Of a DNA stretch of 64,000 nucleotides, positions 15,738-25,069 are shown piece by piece; within the stretch, counting starts at the first letter, position 1; the number at the start of each line of letters is the position of its first letter. Source of the DNA: Hankyongella sp964404985 (GTDB lineage Bacteria; Pseudomonadota; Alphaproteobacteria; Sphingomonadales; Sphingomonadaceae); contig CAYOMD010000009.1 of the NCBI GenBank assembly GCA_964404985.1, forward strand, positions 9,749-73,748, written 5' to 3'. The notes beneath the pieces are model-generated. The model saw only the letters and a program-made list of their open reading frames with translations, had not been told where the DNA came from and ran no database searches. Position numbers and translations under genes: made by a program.

Positions 15738-18380
15738 TTACTTCAGGCTGGCAAGTTCTGCACCATGGGCGGACTTGCGGGCAATACACAGGTCAATCGA
15801 CTCGAGGGTGCGCTCAAGCTCCAGCTTGCCGCCGCCGAGTTTTTCAACCCAGGCCGGGAAGAATGCAGCGACGTCTGCCCGCTGTTCCGGCGTGCAGAAC
15901 CCTTGCGCAATCTCGATCAGGTTGGGCTGGCTGAAGCCTGGCAGCCGGTCGAACATGGCACCGGCATTGTCCTTGAACCAGGCCCATGCTGCGCTGCGCA
16001 TCGCCGGTTCTTCGAACTGACCGCTGATGATCGCCAGCGACTCCTGGAAGCGCAAGCGCTTGTCGAGTGCCAGCGCCCGCATCTCGGTAGCCAATGCGGC
16101 GTCGTGAGCACGGCCGAGCGCAAAGGCCGCATGGGCGCGCTCATAGCTGTCCTTGCCGGCCAGCAGCTTCTCGACCAGGGGCTGGGCAAACGGCTTGCCT
16201 TGCACCATCACGCCCGCTGACCACGCAACGGCACGGAAGCCGACATCCAGTGCTGCGGCATCCGTGAGAGACGCCTGCGCGGCATCGGCCAGTGTCTTCA
16301 TGACATCCGGGTCCTGCGCATCGAACAATAGGCTGCTGACTAGTGACTGCCGCAGCGCCTGCTTGTCCGCCGGCTCACTGCGGTGAACTCCGGCTCGTGG
16401 ATCAAAGCCGATCTTGGCCAGCTCCGGCTTCAGCATGCTGCCGATCCAGGCTTTGAGGGCAAGGGAGGGCGCACCGCTCAGGGCTTCCCGGTCGAGTTCG
16501 GCTAGGCCGCCCGGCAGCCAGAGCGCGGCGCGGCGCTCCTTGTGGCTGGCCAGAGCCTTGGCCGCGGCCGTCAAATCACTGAGCTTGGCAACATTCGCGT
16601 CAAAGGCGGCCTGCAGGCTGTCGGCAAGCGCCAGCGCTTCCCGGTCCGGCAGCTGGACTGCGCGCGCCAGCAGCCGCGTCTGGTCGTCTGTCGGCAGGGC
16701 GAAGCGGTAGTAGCCGGCACCCTCAGCGTTGGGCATGATCGCCGCCTGCTCAAAGCCGGTCGGTATCGCCATCGATGCCACAGGCCCGCTCAGGAAGGTG
16801 CAAGCCTTGGCCTCCCGGGTCTCGGCATAGAATTTTGCGCAGAAGGGAATGACCCAGGTTTGCCCCGGCTGGATAGTGGAGCCGACCGGGCGATAACGGG
16901 TCTGGCGAAGGGTCAGTTGCTTGCCGTCGGCGCTGCGGGTCACGGTGACCAGCGGCACACCTTCCTGCTCGACGAATGATTTGAAAGCGTTGAGGATCTG
17001 CGGGTCGCCGGCTGCTTTTGCCATCGCAGCAAAGAACTGGCCGGCCGTGGCATTCCCATACTCGTGCGCCTTCAAATGCGCGCGCACGCCTGCCTTGAAC
17101 TTATCCTCGCCCACATAGCTTTCGATCATGGTCAGGACGCCGGCACCCTTGTCGTAGGTGATGCCATCGAAGGTGCTGGCGATCTGGGTGTTGTCGGTGA
17201 CCGGCTGATAGATCGGCCGCCCGGCCTTGCGCGAATCGACGTTCATCACCGACAACGCGTCTGCCGTCAGCCCGGTGGCGATCCCCAGGTCCGTCCGCCA
17301 GAGGTGGCTGGCCTTGACGCCCATCCATTCGGCAAAGCTTTCGTTCAGCCAGATGTCGTTCCACCAGGCGGGCGTCACCAGGTTCCCGAACCAGTGGTGT
17401 GCGAGTTCGTGGGCGCTGACAATCCCGAAAGCGCGCTGCTGCTGGATGGGCGCGTTCTGGTTCAGCAGGATCAGGTTGTCATTGTAGATGATGGCCCCGG
17501 CATTCTCCATCGCGCCGCCCATCTGGGGGGAGGCAATGATGTCGAGCTTCTCATAGGGGTAGGGGATGCCGAAATAGTCTTCCAGCGTGGCCAGGTGCGT
17601 CGGCGTGTGTTCCAGCGCGTAGGCCAGACGTGCACCCTGGCCCTCGGTCGCGACCCCCCGGAACGGCACCTCGGTCTTGCGGATGCTATTGGCGGGGATT
17701 TTCCCCTCGACGATGTCCAGTGGCCCCACCGCCAGCGCCAGCAGATAGGTCGGCAGCGGCTTGGTCGTCGCGAAGGAATGGAGCGTCAGGCCCTGGCTCT
17801 GCGGCGCCATTTTCGTCAGCGGCGCGTTGGCAACGACTTTGTTGCCGCTCGGCGTGCTGACGGTTACGGTAAACGGCGTCTTGAACCGTGGTTCGTCGAA
17901 ACCCGGAAACATCCGGCGACCATCGATCGGTTCCATCTGCGTGAAGCTGTACCATTTGCCGGCAACCTCAGTACGGTAGAGCCCTTCAGCTCCCTCACGG
18001 TAGGGGGCGGTGTAGGCAATCCGTACCGTGGCCGGGCCGGCCACCAGCGCACCCTTGAGGTCGAGACGGGCGACGCCAGTCACCGGTTCCGCCTCGGTAT
18101 AGCTGGCCTGAACAGTCTTGCCGCCCTGAGTGACGGTGGCCTCGGATACGGAGAGGCCGAGCCCGTGCAGCCAGATGAATTGCTGCGGCGTCTTGATATC
18201 GACCTGGATCGTGGTCACGCCGCTGAACCGTTCCTGCGCCGGGTCGACGGTCAGGGCCAGATCATAGCTGCGCGGCTGGACCGTATCGGGCAACTGGCCA
18301 CGCGGGATGGCAGGCTCAGCCGCCAGCGCAGAGGTGGCAGAGCACAGCAGCAGGGCGGCGGGAAACAGGCGGCGGAGCAT
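15738..18380 (-). CDS. M1-family zinc aminopeptidase, exported
   Basis: 880 aa from the ATG at 18380, which has AGAGG five bases upstream; an upstream ATG at 18398 would add six residues. A signal peptide ends near SALA-AEP. The gluzincin core is complete: substrate motif GGAMENAG (about 288-295), zinc motif HELAHHWFGN (324-333) and the third ligand in NESFAEW (about 347). The C-terminal third is the ERAP1-like helical domain. It likely trims N-terminal residues from peptides in the periplasm or outside the cell. It lies downstream of an M2 peptidase gene, so the pair may feed on peptides together. Confidence 0.95.
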   Translation of the reverse strand: MLRRLFPAALLLCSATSALAAEPAIPRGQLPDTVQPRSYDLALTVDPAQERFSGVTTIQVDIKTPQQFIWLHGLGLSVSEATVTQGGKTVQASYTEAEPVTGVARLDLKGALVAGPATVRIAYTAPYREGAEGLYRTEVAGKWYSFTQMEPIDGRRMFPGFDEPRFKTPFTVTVSTPSGNKVVANAPLTKMAPQSQGLTLHSFATTKPLPTYLLALAVGPLDIVEGKIPANSIRKTEVPFRGVATEGQGARLAYALEHTPTHLATLEDYFGIPYPYEKLDIIASPQMGGAMENAGAIIYNDNLILLNQNAPIQQQRAFGIVSAHELAHHWFGNLVTPAWWNDIWLNESFAEWMGVKASHLWRTDLGIATGLTADALSVMNVDSRKAGRPIYQPVTDNTQIASTFDGITYDKGAGVLTMIESYVGEDKFKAGVRAHLKAHEYGNATAGQFFAAMAKAAGDPQILNAFKSFVEQEGVPLVTVTRSADGKQLTLRQTRYRPVGSTIQPGQTWVIPFCAKFYAETREAKACTFLSGPVASMAIPTGFEQAAIMPNAEGAGYYRFALPTDDQTRLLARAVQLPDREALALADSLQAAFDANVAKLSDLTAAAKALASHKERRAALWLPGGLAELDREALSGAPSLALKAWIGSMLKPELAKIGFDPRAGVHRSEPADKQALRQSLVSSLLFDAQDPDVMKTLADAAQASLTDAAALDVGFRAVAWSAGVMVQGKPFAQPLVEKLLAGKDSYERAHAAFALGRAHDAALATEMRALALDKRLRFQESLAIISGQFEEPAMRSAAWAWFKDNAGAMFDRLPGFSQPNLIEIAQGFCTPEQRADVAAFFPAWVEKLGGGKLELERTLESIDLCIARKSAHGAELASLK

Positions 18381-18491
18381 GGGAACCTCTTGGATCATGG
18401 TGTGATGCGAGCGTGCCGCAATCGCTGAATGTGATCAACTGTATTATTTAAGCAATACGGAAAGGGGTTTGCCTGCAGCGGCGCTCTGCCC

Positions 18492-20282
18492 TCACCAGCT
18501 GCACTGGCGTCCTTTGTTCTGCGTCTTCAGGTAGCTCATCAACGGCGCGAAGTAGTTGACCAGCGCCTTGCCGTTCATCTCCCGGCTGCCGGTGAACGCC
18601 TGGAGTGCCTCCGGCCAGGGCTTGGATGCGCCGAGCGCCAGCATCGCGTTCAGCTTCTCCCCGACCTGCTTGTTGCCGTAGATCGAACAGCGGTGCAGCG
18701 GGCCGGTCCAGCCAGCCTGTTTGCAGGCCGCTTCGTGGAACTGGAATTGCAGGATGCGCGCCAGGAAATACCGCGTGTACGGGGTGTTGCCCGGAATGTG
18801 GAACTTGGCGCCGGGGTCGAAATCAGCCTCCGACCGGGCGACCGGCGGCGTGATGCCCTGATATTGCAGCCGCAGGTCAGTCCAGGCCTTGTTGTAGGCC
18901 GCCGGGCTGATCGAGCCGTCGAAGACGCCCCAGCGCCATTTGTCGACCAGCAGGCCGAAGGGCAGGAAGGCGATCTTGTCGAGCGCCTGCTGCATGAGCA
19001 GGCCGAGATCGCCGCTCGCGTCCGGTGCCTTGTCGAGCAGGCCGACTTTCACCAGATACTCCGGCGTGACGCTGAGTGCGATGAAGTCTCCCACGGCCTC
19101 GTGGAAGCCATCGTTCGCACCGTTGAGAAACAGGTAGGGCTGATCCTTGTAGGCGCGCTGGTAGTAGTTGTGGCCAAGTTCGTGATGGACGGTCACGAAA
19201 TCATCCGCGTTCACCTTGGTGCACATCTTGATGCGGATGTCGTCCTTGTTGTCGATGTCCCAGGCGGATGCGTGGCAGATCACCTCGCGGTCGGCAGGCT
19301 TGGTGATCTGGGAGCGCTGCCAGAAGGTCTCGGGCAGCGGCGCAAAGCCCAGTGAGGAGAAGAAGGCCTCGCCGGTTTTGACGATCTGCACCGGCGTGTA
19401 GTTCTTGGCCGTCAGCAGGTTGGTCAGGTCGACGGTTTCCCCGGCGTTGGCCGGTTTGACCACGTCGTAGATATTGCCCCACTCCTGCGCCCACATGTTG
19501 CCGAGCAGGTCCGCGCGGATCGGCCCGGTCTTCGGCTGGACGGACTCGCCGTATTTCTCGCTGAGCTTGGCGCGGGTGTAGCAATGAAGCTGGTCATAGA
19601 GCGGCTTGACCTCGCTCCAGAGCTTGTCCGTCAGCTTGGCAAAGTCCTCAGCCGGCATATCGTAGCCGGATCGCCACATAACACCCAGGTTGTCGTAGCC
19701 GAGTTCCTTGGCACCGCTATTCGCGATCTCGACCATGCGCTGATAGTCCTTGCGCATGGGGCTGCCGACGTTGGTGTGCCAGCTTGCCCACATCTCCTTG
19801 AGTTTTTCCGGGTCGCGGGTCTGGCCCATCTTTTCTTCAAGGTCGTTGCCCCCGACCGGTTTGCCGTCGAGCGTGCCCTTGCCCTTGCCGTAGCTCGACT
19901 GAAGTTTGGTCGCGATCTCCGCGAGTTCCTGGGCAGCCCCTGCAGTCGAGGGCGCCGGCAACACCAGGCCAGCCTTCAGAAAGTCCAGCTTGCGGCGAAC
20001 GTCCGGAGCGACACTCACCCTGTCGAACTTGGCGGCCTCCTTGGCCCAGCGTACGCTTAATTCCGTGCCTTCAGCGCCGACTTTTGCCGACAGCCAGTCG
20101 GTATCGTCGGTGATGTAGGTGGCGTTAACCCAAGCGATGCGGGCGGCATATTCGCCGAACTTGGCACCATCCGCCTCGACCTTCGCGATGAAGGCGGCGG
20201 CATCGTCCGCTGTTTGCGCAAGCGCTGCCGGGGCAGCCCCTGCCAGCAACGCCGCCATGAGGCCAAGGTGTGACACGCGCAT
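18492..20282 (-). CDS. M2-family peptidyl-dipeptidase (ACE-like), exported
   Basis: 596 aa from the ATG at 20282 (GGGAG upstream), with a signal peptide ending near AALA-QTA. Bacterial relative of angiotensin-converting enzyme that removes C-terminal dipeptides. The zinc site HHELGHNYY (366-374) and the downstream glutamate in NDGFHEAVGD (395) are intact, as are AQEWGNIYD and the C-terminal GNTPYTRYFLARILQFQFHEAACK region. It is encoded 111 bases upstream of the M1 aminopeptidase on the same strand. The frame is open further upstream, but that section has no signal peptide and no ribosome site. Confidence 0.95.
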   Translation of the reverse strand: MRVSHLGLMAALLAGAAPAALAQTADDAAAFIAKVEADGAKFGEYAARIAWVNATYITDDTDWLSAKVGAEGTELSVRWAKEAAKFDRVSVAPDVRRKLDFLKAGLVLPAPSTAGAAQELAEIATKLQSSYGKGKGTLDGKPVGGNDLEEKMGQTRDPEKLKEMWASWHTNVGSPMRKDYQRMVEIANSGAKELGYDNLGVMWRSGYDMPAEDFAKLTDKLWSEVKPLYDQLHCYTRAKLSEKYGESVQPKTGPIRADLLGNMWAQEWGNIYDVVKPANAGETVDLTNLLTAKNYTPVQIVKTGEAFFSSLGFAPLPETFWQRSQITKPADREVICHASAWDIDNKDDIRIKMCTKVNADDFVTVHHELGHNYYQRAYKDQPYLFLNGANDGFHEAVGDFIALSVTPEYLVKVGLLDKAPDASGDLGLLMQQALDKIAFLPFGLLVDKWRWGVFDGSISPAAYNKAWTDLRLQYQGITPPVARSEADFDPGAKFHIPGNTPYTRYFLARILQFQFHEAACKQAGWTGPLHRCSIYGNKQVGEKLNAMLALGASKPWPEALQAFTGSREMNGKALVNYFAPLMSYLKTQNKGRQCSW

Positions 20283-20369
20283 GAAATTTCTCCCGGATTT
20301 CCGAATATTGCTTTCGAGTCGTATCGAAACCCCCGGCGGGGCCGCTGTCAACGACCAAATTCGTGACCG

Positions 20370-21125
20370 CTACTGGATCAGGAAATCACGGATTGCCGTG
20401 CCGAATTCGGGCCTGGTGATGGCACTCATATGATCGCCGGGGATGCGCAAAGCCTCTGCATCTGCAAGCACTTCCGCCAGGTCTTCGATGCTGCCGTTGT
20501 CATGGTCGTCGCGCCCGGCGAGGACAAGCGTGGGGGCGGCGAGCCTTGCCAAAATGTCAAGCGGCGTATCGACATGGCTGCCGATCACATGGCCGGCGGC
20601 AATCGCATCGGTGCCGGTCATCTGCTGGAACCGGTAGACCAGCCGCTCCGGCGCGCCAGGTTTTGCGGTTGCGCCCTCGACCAGCGCTTGCTGGAACCAG
20701 CGGCTGCGCTCGGCACCGTTGGTGATGCCGGTCAGGCCCATACCGGCGAGCACGACGCGTCGCGGGGTCAGACCGCCAGCGAGCGCACGAACCAGTGTGC
20801 GCGCACCCAGCGAATAGCCGACGATATCGAATGCTCCGGGTTCAAGATGCATAGCCGCAACCAGCGCATCGACATCGCGCGCCAGGACGTCGGCGGGAAA
20901 CTGCGCCGGGTCTTGCGGTGCATCGGAGCGACCGTGGCCACGCAAATCGGGCATCGCCAGCGCCAGGCCAGCCTCGTGCAGCAGTTTTGCGGTCCCGTAG
21001 TCCTGCCAGTTAATCCGCGCGGACGATAAAAACCCGTGGATCAGGATCGTCATGCGCCCAGGGCCGGGCCAGACGTCGCAGGAGAGGCGAACGCCGTCCG
21101 GCGCAAGAAACTCACGCGTCTCCAT
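20370..21125 (-). CDS. Alpha/beta hydrolase
   Basis: 251 aa from the ATG at 21125 (METREFLAPDGVRL), which gives a normal start to the fold; the frame upstream lies inside the next gene. The lid-less core shows HGFLSSARINW (oxyanion loop), DLRGHGRSD, nucleophile VGYSLGARTLV, the acid in LAGRDDHDN and histidine in PGDHMSAI. Substrate unknown. It overlaps the upstream HhH-protein gene by 14 bases, so translation may be coupled. Confidence 0.88.
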   Translation of the reverse strand: METREFLAPDGVRLSCDVWPGPGRMTILIHGFLSSARINWQDYGTAKLLHEAGLALAMPDLRGHGRSDAPQDPAQFPADVLARDVDALVAAMHLEPGAFDIVGYSLGARTLVRALAGGLTPRRVVLAGMGLTGITNGAERSRWFQQALVEGATAKPGAPERLVYRFQQMTGTDAIAAGHVIGSHVDTPLDILARLAAPTLVLAGRDDHDNGSIEDLAEVLADAEALRIPGDHMSAITRPEFGTAIRDFLIQ

Positions 21126-21765
21126 CGGACTTGCCGAACCGCGCCTCGAAGGCTTCGCGATTGCCGGCAGCCAGCAGGCGCGCCTGCTCAACCCACTGAT
21201 CGCGCACGATGCGCCCGCGGAACTGGCCAAGCTTCATATCGAAGGTGAGAACGTCCAGGTCGCTCCACGCGGCGATCTGGCGGAAGTTCGTGATTCCAAG
21301 GCTATGGAGTGTGTCCCTAAGCTTCGGCCCGACCCCCTTCAGGATCGTGAGATCATCGACGATGCCCGACACGTCCGGCTCTCCGGAAAAGGCCGCAGGC
21401 TCCGGTATCGGTTGCGGGGCAGGCGGCTCGGCTATGGCTGGTGTATCTTCGCGGATCACATGCAGGCCAGCTGGGCTGCGGGCTGCGCGCCCGGCATCCG
21501 GCATGTCCTTTGGCACTGCCTTGATGCCTGGTGCCGGAACAGGCGTGGGTGCCGGCTGTGCCACCGGCATCGGTTTTGCCACCTGCATCGGTTTTGCCAC
21601 CGGCATCGGTTGTTCAGCCGGCATCGACGGGGCATCGAGCGGACCGTCTTCGGCTTGCGCCGTGCTGGTGCGCTCGGAGTAGCGGGCCATCAGAAAGCCA
21701 GTCGCCACGCCGATCAGAAACGCCGGCAGCAACCAGAGCCAGATCTCGCCAAGCAGAAACGTCAT
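21112..21765 (-). CDS. Membrane-anchored helix-hairpin-helix protein
   Basis: 217 aa. One N-terminal membrane segment (about 7-27) is followed by a Pro/Ala/Val-rich linker (40-110) containing near-repeats of PMPVAK at residues 53-70. The C-terminal domain (about 135-210) reads DDLTILKGVGPKLRDTLHSLGI, a helix-hairpin-helix related to the predicted flap-endonuclease-like 5' nuclease domain found in many alphaproteobacterial proteins. No function is proven. It lies 12 bases after the BON-OmpA gene and overlaps the hydrolase gene, so it looks like part of the run that starts with the tad genes. Confidence 0.75.
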   Translation of the reverse strand: MTFLLGEIWLWLLPAFLIGVATGFLMARYSERTSTAQAEDGPLDAPSMPAEQPMPVAKPMQVAKPMPVAQPAPTPVPAPGIKAVPKDMPDAGRAARSPAGLHVIREDTPAIAEPPAPQPIPEPAAFSGEPDVSGIVDDLTILKGVGPKLRDTLHSLGITNFRQIAAWSDLDVLTFDMKLGQFRGRIVRDQWVEQARLLAAGNREAFEARFGKSDGDA

Positions 21766-21777
21766 GTGGGCGTGTCC

Positions 21778-22947
21778 TTATTTGCTGAGAGGGTCAGTCT
21801 GCTGAACGATTGGATTGGTCTGCGGCTGCTGACGAATGACCGCCGCTGCGTTCGGGTTGGCGCTGACCAGGAACTGGACGCGCTCGTTGATGCGGTCTGC
21901 GTTTGCAGCCCCCTGGTCAACCAGCGGCTGGGTGTTGCCGTAGCCCGCCGCCCGAATCTGTCGCGACGGCACGCCGAGCTTGTTGAGTTTTAAGGCCAGG
22001 ATACGCGCACGCTCCGAGGATAGCTTTTGCGCTTCCTCGGCATCGCGTGGCTGGGCCACATGGGTGGCAACCTGCATGATGATGGACGGACAGCCAACCA
22101 CCATGCCGGCAACGGCCTCAAGCAGCGGATCATTTTGCACGGCCAGCGTCGACGTGCCGGGCAGGAAGGCGACCTGCTGGCCGGACATAATGGCGTCAAG
22201 GCGCTTCTGGCACTGTGTGACCTGTGCTGCCGCCGAAAAGCTGGGTGTACCGCCAGTCTGTGCGGAGTCCGTAACGGCGGAGGGGTCGATCACTTCCAGC
22301 ATCGGCCGCGGCAGGAAATCCTCCGGCAGGCCATCACGGAACCCGCGCGAGGCTTGCAGGGCGGCAATCGGCCGGTTGGTCGTGCCATTCAGGGTGGCAA
22401 TGGTATCGCTGAGTTCAGCGTAGCCGTTGTCGAGCTTCGCCAGCTCCTCAAGGCCGCGCTCTGCGGCGTTTGCCCAGTTGGCGGAAGGCGGATTTGTGCG
22501 CAGTTTCATGATGTCCTGGACGGTCTTGCCGGGGAACAGGCTCTTCGTCCTGGCAATCAGCCGGTTACGGGTCGCCTGGTCGGGCACGCTGCCATCGAGT
22601 GTCACGGCCCCTGAGTCCAGTTTTGCGATCCAGTAATAAGGTTTTCGCTCCAGCGGTTTGGCCGGCATGACCAGAACACTGGCGACACCTGGCACCGCCT
22701 CGACCACGGACTTGGCGCGATCCAGCACAGCCTGCGGCAGGTCGCCTGACAGGCGGGCGACGCGGTCGCGGGGGGCACCTTCGGCGATGAAGACAACCGC
22801 TACGTCTGCGATCTGCGCCTCCCGCAGAGCCTGGATGGAATTCTCCGTAAGCTTCCGGGTGATCGTATCCTGGTGGGCAAGAAACGCCGTAAGCCCCAGC
22901 ATGGCGACTGCTGCGAGGCCGATCAGAAATCGAATTAGCTGCCCCAT
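21778..22947 (-). CDS. BON- and OmpA-domain envelope protein
   Basis: 389 aa. An N-terminal membrane segment or uncleaved signal (about 5-23) is followed by a BON-like region (about 45-150, including LDGSVPDQATRNRLIARTKSLFPG). The C-terminal OmpA-like peptidoglycan-binding domain spans about 240-370 (LPGTSTLAVQNDPLLEAVAGMV, SSERARILALKLNKLGV, GYGNTQPLVDQGAANADRINERVQF). The tail is Gln/Pro rich. It probably ties the inner membrane to the cell wall. It sits 135 bases downstream of tadC on the same strand. Confidence 0.82.
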   Translation of the reverse strand: MGQLIRFLIGLAAVAMLGLTAFLAHQDTITRKLTENSIQALREAQIADVAVVFIAEGAPRDRVARLSGDLPQAVLDRAKSVVEAVPGVASVLVMPAKPLERKPYYWIAKLDSGAVTLDGSVPDQATRNRLIARTKSLFPGKTVQDIMKLRTNPPSANWANAAERGLEELAKLDNGYAELSDTIATLNGTTNRPIAALQASRGFRDGLPEDFLPRPMLEVIDPSAVTDSAQTGGTPSFSAAAQVTQCQKRLDAIMSGQQVAFLPGTSTLAVQNDPLLEAVAGMVVGCPSIIMQVATHVAQPRDAEEAQKLSSERARILALKLNKLGVPSRQIRAAGYGNTQPLVDQGAANADRINERVQFLVSANPNAAAVIRQQPQTNPIVQQTDPLSK

Positions 22948-23082
22948 CCCGCTCTCTTATCTAAAGGCCTGCATTGATTATAGTGGCTCAGCCCGTGTGC
23001 GCAATGCGTACCGCTCAAGGCACCCTGTCCAGACAGATTATAGCCGATCAGACTCCGGGCGCGATGCCCCTGTGGGCGGAGA

Positions 23083-24072
23083 TCAATTCCGGTTGAGGAA
23101 GTTGTCGGCGATCGAGCAGGCAGCCGGACCCAGAATCACCACGAACAGGGTCGGCAGGATGAAAACGATCAGCGGAATGGTCATGATCGCGGGCAGGCGA
23201 GCTGCCTTTTCCTCGGCACGCATCAATCGGTCGTTGCGGAACTCGGCGGAGAGCACCCGCAAGGAAGAGGCCAGCGGTGTCCCGTATTTCTCGGTCTGGA
23301 TCAGGGTCGTCACCACGCCGCGCATGTCCTGCAGGTCCACGCGCCTGATGAGATTTTCCAGCGCGGACCGGCGATCCGGCAGGAAGCCGAGTTCAATCGC
23401 GGTCAGGCCGAATTCATCGGCCAGTTCCGGGAAGGCGATCCCGAGTTCGCGGGCAATACGATGAAAAGCTGCATCGATGGTGAGACCGGCTTCCGCACAA
23501 ATCACCAACAGGTCAAGGGCGTCCGGCAGGCCTTTGCGGATCGCCTTGGTACGCTTGGTGACCTGATTCTTCAGAAGTATGCTCGGCAGCTTGTAGCCGA
23601 TGATGCAGGCACCGCAGACGGACAGCGCCCGGATGGAGTCAGACTTGTCACTCAGCATGCCCATCACATAGACCATGAACGCCCAGAAGGCGCCGGCAAG
23701 AAACGGCGCGATCAGACTCACGAACAGATAGGTGACGATGGCATCCTTCGAGCGATGCCCGGCCTGCGACAGCCGGACTGCGGCCTGCTTTGCCTGCTCA
23801 TCCTGCAACACTTTGAGCTTGTTGAGGACCTGCCGCATCATGTCGGTGGTCTCGCTGCTCTGCGTGGTGGCGCTGCGGCGTCGTGGCGCCAGGATGCCTG
23901 CGCGTAACTGCTCGCGGCGTTCCTGGAGCGCCTTCACACGACCGCGCATCGGGTCGCGTACAGTGGTCGAGGCCCAGACCGCCGTCATCAGAAACAGAAC
24001 CGCGACAGCGCTGAGTATGGTCGCGGCATCGACAGGCGACAGGCCAAGCATGCTTTCGAAGTTATCTGCCAT
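23083..24072 (-). CDS. tadC: Tad pilus inner-membrane protein TadC
   Basis: 329 aa type II secretion F-domain protein. Membrane segments occur near residues 14-32, 122-140, 146-165 and at the C-terminus (about 297-320), with the F domain DALDLLVICAEAGLTIDAAFHRIARE between them. With TadB it forms the platform on which the CpaF motor assembles the Flp pilus. It begins 9 bases after tadB and is the last recognisable tad gene of the operon. Confidence 0.9.
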   Translation of the reverse strand: MADNFESMLGLSPVDAATILSAVAVLFLMTAVWASTTVRDPMRGRVKALQERREQLRAGILAPRRRSATTQSSETTDMMRQVLNKLKVLQDEQAKQAAVRLSQAGHRSKDAIVTYLFVSLIAPFLAGAFWAFMVYVMGMLSDKSDSIRALSVCGACIIGYKLPSILLKNQVTKRTKAIRKGLPDALDLLVICAEAGLTIDAAFHRIARELGIAFPELADEFGLTAIELGFLPDRRSALENLIRRVDLQDMRGVVTTLIQTEKYGTPLASSLRVLSAEFRNDRLMRAEEKAARLPAIMTIPLIVFILPTLFVVILGPAACSIADNFLNRN

Positions 24073-24081
24073 GATGCCTCA

Positions 24082-25059
24082 TCAGATCTCGAAGTTGACC
24101 ATTTTGTACATCATGAAGGCACCGATGCTCATCCACAGCATGCCGACGCAACCCGCGATCATCAGGCGCGTATCGGTGGTGAACGGGGCCACATATTCCG
24201 GGTTCATGAACGAGATCAGGGCGAACACCACGAAGGGCAGGCAGCCGACAATGTAGGCCGATGCCTTCGCCTCGGACGACATGGCGGCGATCTTCAGCTT
24301 CATCTGCATGCGCTTGCGCAGCACTTCGCTCAGATTGTTCAGGGTCTCGGCCAGGTTGCCCCCGGTCTCGCGCTGAATGGCCAGGGCAATGACGAAGAAC
24401 TGGAATTCCGGCACATTGATGGAGCGTGCGGTCTCGCTCAGCGCCTGGTCCAGAGTTTTGCCGATCCGGATTTTATCGGCGACAGCGCGGAATTCGATGC
24501 CGATTGGATCAAGCATTTCCCGCCCCGCGATGCCGATCGCCTCCGAGATGGGCAGACCGGCGCGCAGGCCGCGCACCAGCAGGTCGATTGCATCCGGAAA
24601 CATCTTGATGAATTTGGCGATGCGTCCGCTGATCATCATGCCGGTCACCATGTGCGGCAGTCCGATGCCAACAAGGATACCGAGCAGGAGCGCCAGAAAG
24701 ATCGGCAGCTTCAGAATGAAGGCGAAAACCCCGGTCATTACGAGGGTGATGCCGGCGCAGATTTGCGCATATTTGCCCAGGGTGATGGATAGCCCGGTGC
24801 GCACCAGACGCGCGGCCAGCTCTGCCTTGCGCGGGATGAGGCCGCTCAGTGCTGAGTTGTCCTGCGGTCGCTGTGCCAGCAGCTTGCGCATCTGCGCCCG
24901 GGCCAGCGCAGCATTGGTGTTCAGGTGCTTGTCGCGCAGTCGCTCCAGACGCGCCTGCATGTTCTTGTTCGGGTTGGGTCCAAGCGCGAAGGTAATGCCG
25001 GCCAGCAGCAGCATCGCGGACAGGCCGCCAAGCAGGATCAGCAGAAGTTGCGGGTTCAT
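24082..25059 (-). CDS. tadB: Tad pilus inner-membrane protein TadB
   Basis: 325 aa from the ATG at 25059 (MNPQLLLILLGGL); another ATG three codons upstream overlaps the cpaF stop region and is possible. N-terminal membrane anchor, then a pair of segments at about 105-145, an F domain (FPDAIDLLVRGLRAGLPISEAIGIAGRE) and two C-terminal segments. Partner of TadC in the Flp pilus platform. Located directly after cpaF in the usual cpaF-tadB-tadC order. Confidence 0.9.
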   Translation of the reverse strand: MNPQLLLILLGGLSAMLLLAGITFALGPNPNKNMQARLERLRDKHLNTNAALARAQMRKLLAQRPQDNSALSGLIPRKAELAARLVRTGLSITLGKYAQICAGITLVMTGVFAFILKLPIFLALLLGILVGIGLPHMVTGMMISGRIAKFIKMFPDAIDLLVRGLRAGLPISEAIGIAGREMLDPIGIEFRAVADKIRIGKTLDQALSETARSINVPEFQFFVIALAIQRETGGNLAETLNNLSEVLRKRMQMKLKIAAMSSEAKASAYIVGCLPFVVFALISFMNPEYVAPFTTDTRLMIAGCVGMLWMSIGAFMMYKMVNFEI

Positions 25060-25069
25060 CGCTAGCATA

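Noticed and set aside
14903..15934. A 343-codon plus frame across the DUF3667 gene
   Set aside because: Antisense shadow; the minus-strand protein has a zinc ribbon and membrane segments.
17064..18428. A 454-codon plus frame inside the M1 peptidase gene
   Set aside because: Shadow of a gene with an intact zinc site and signal peptide.
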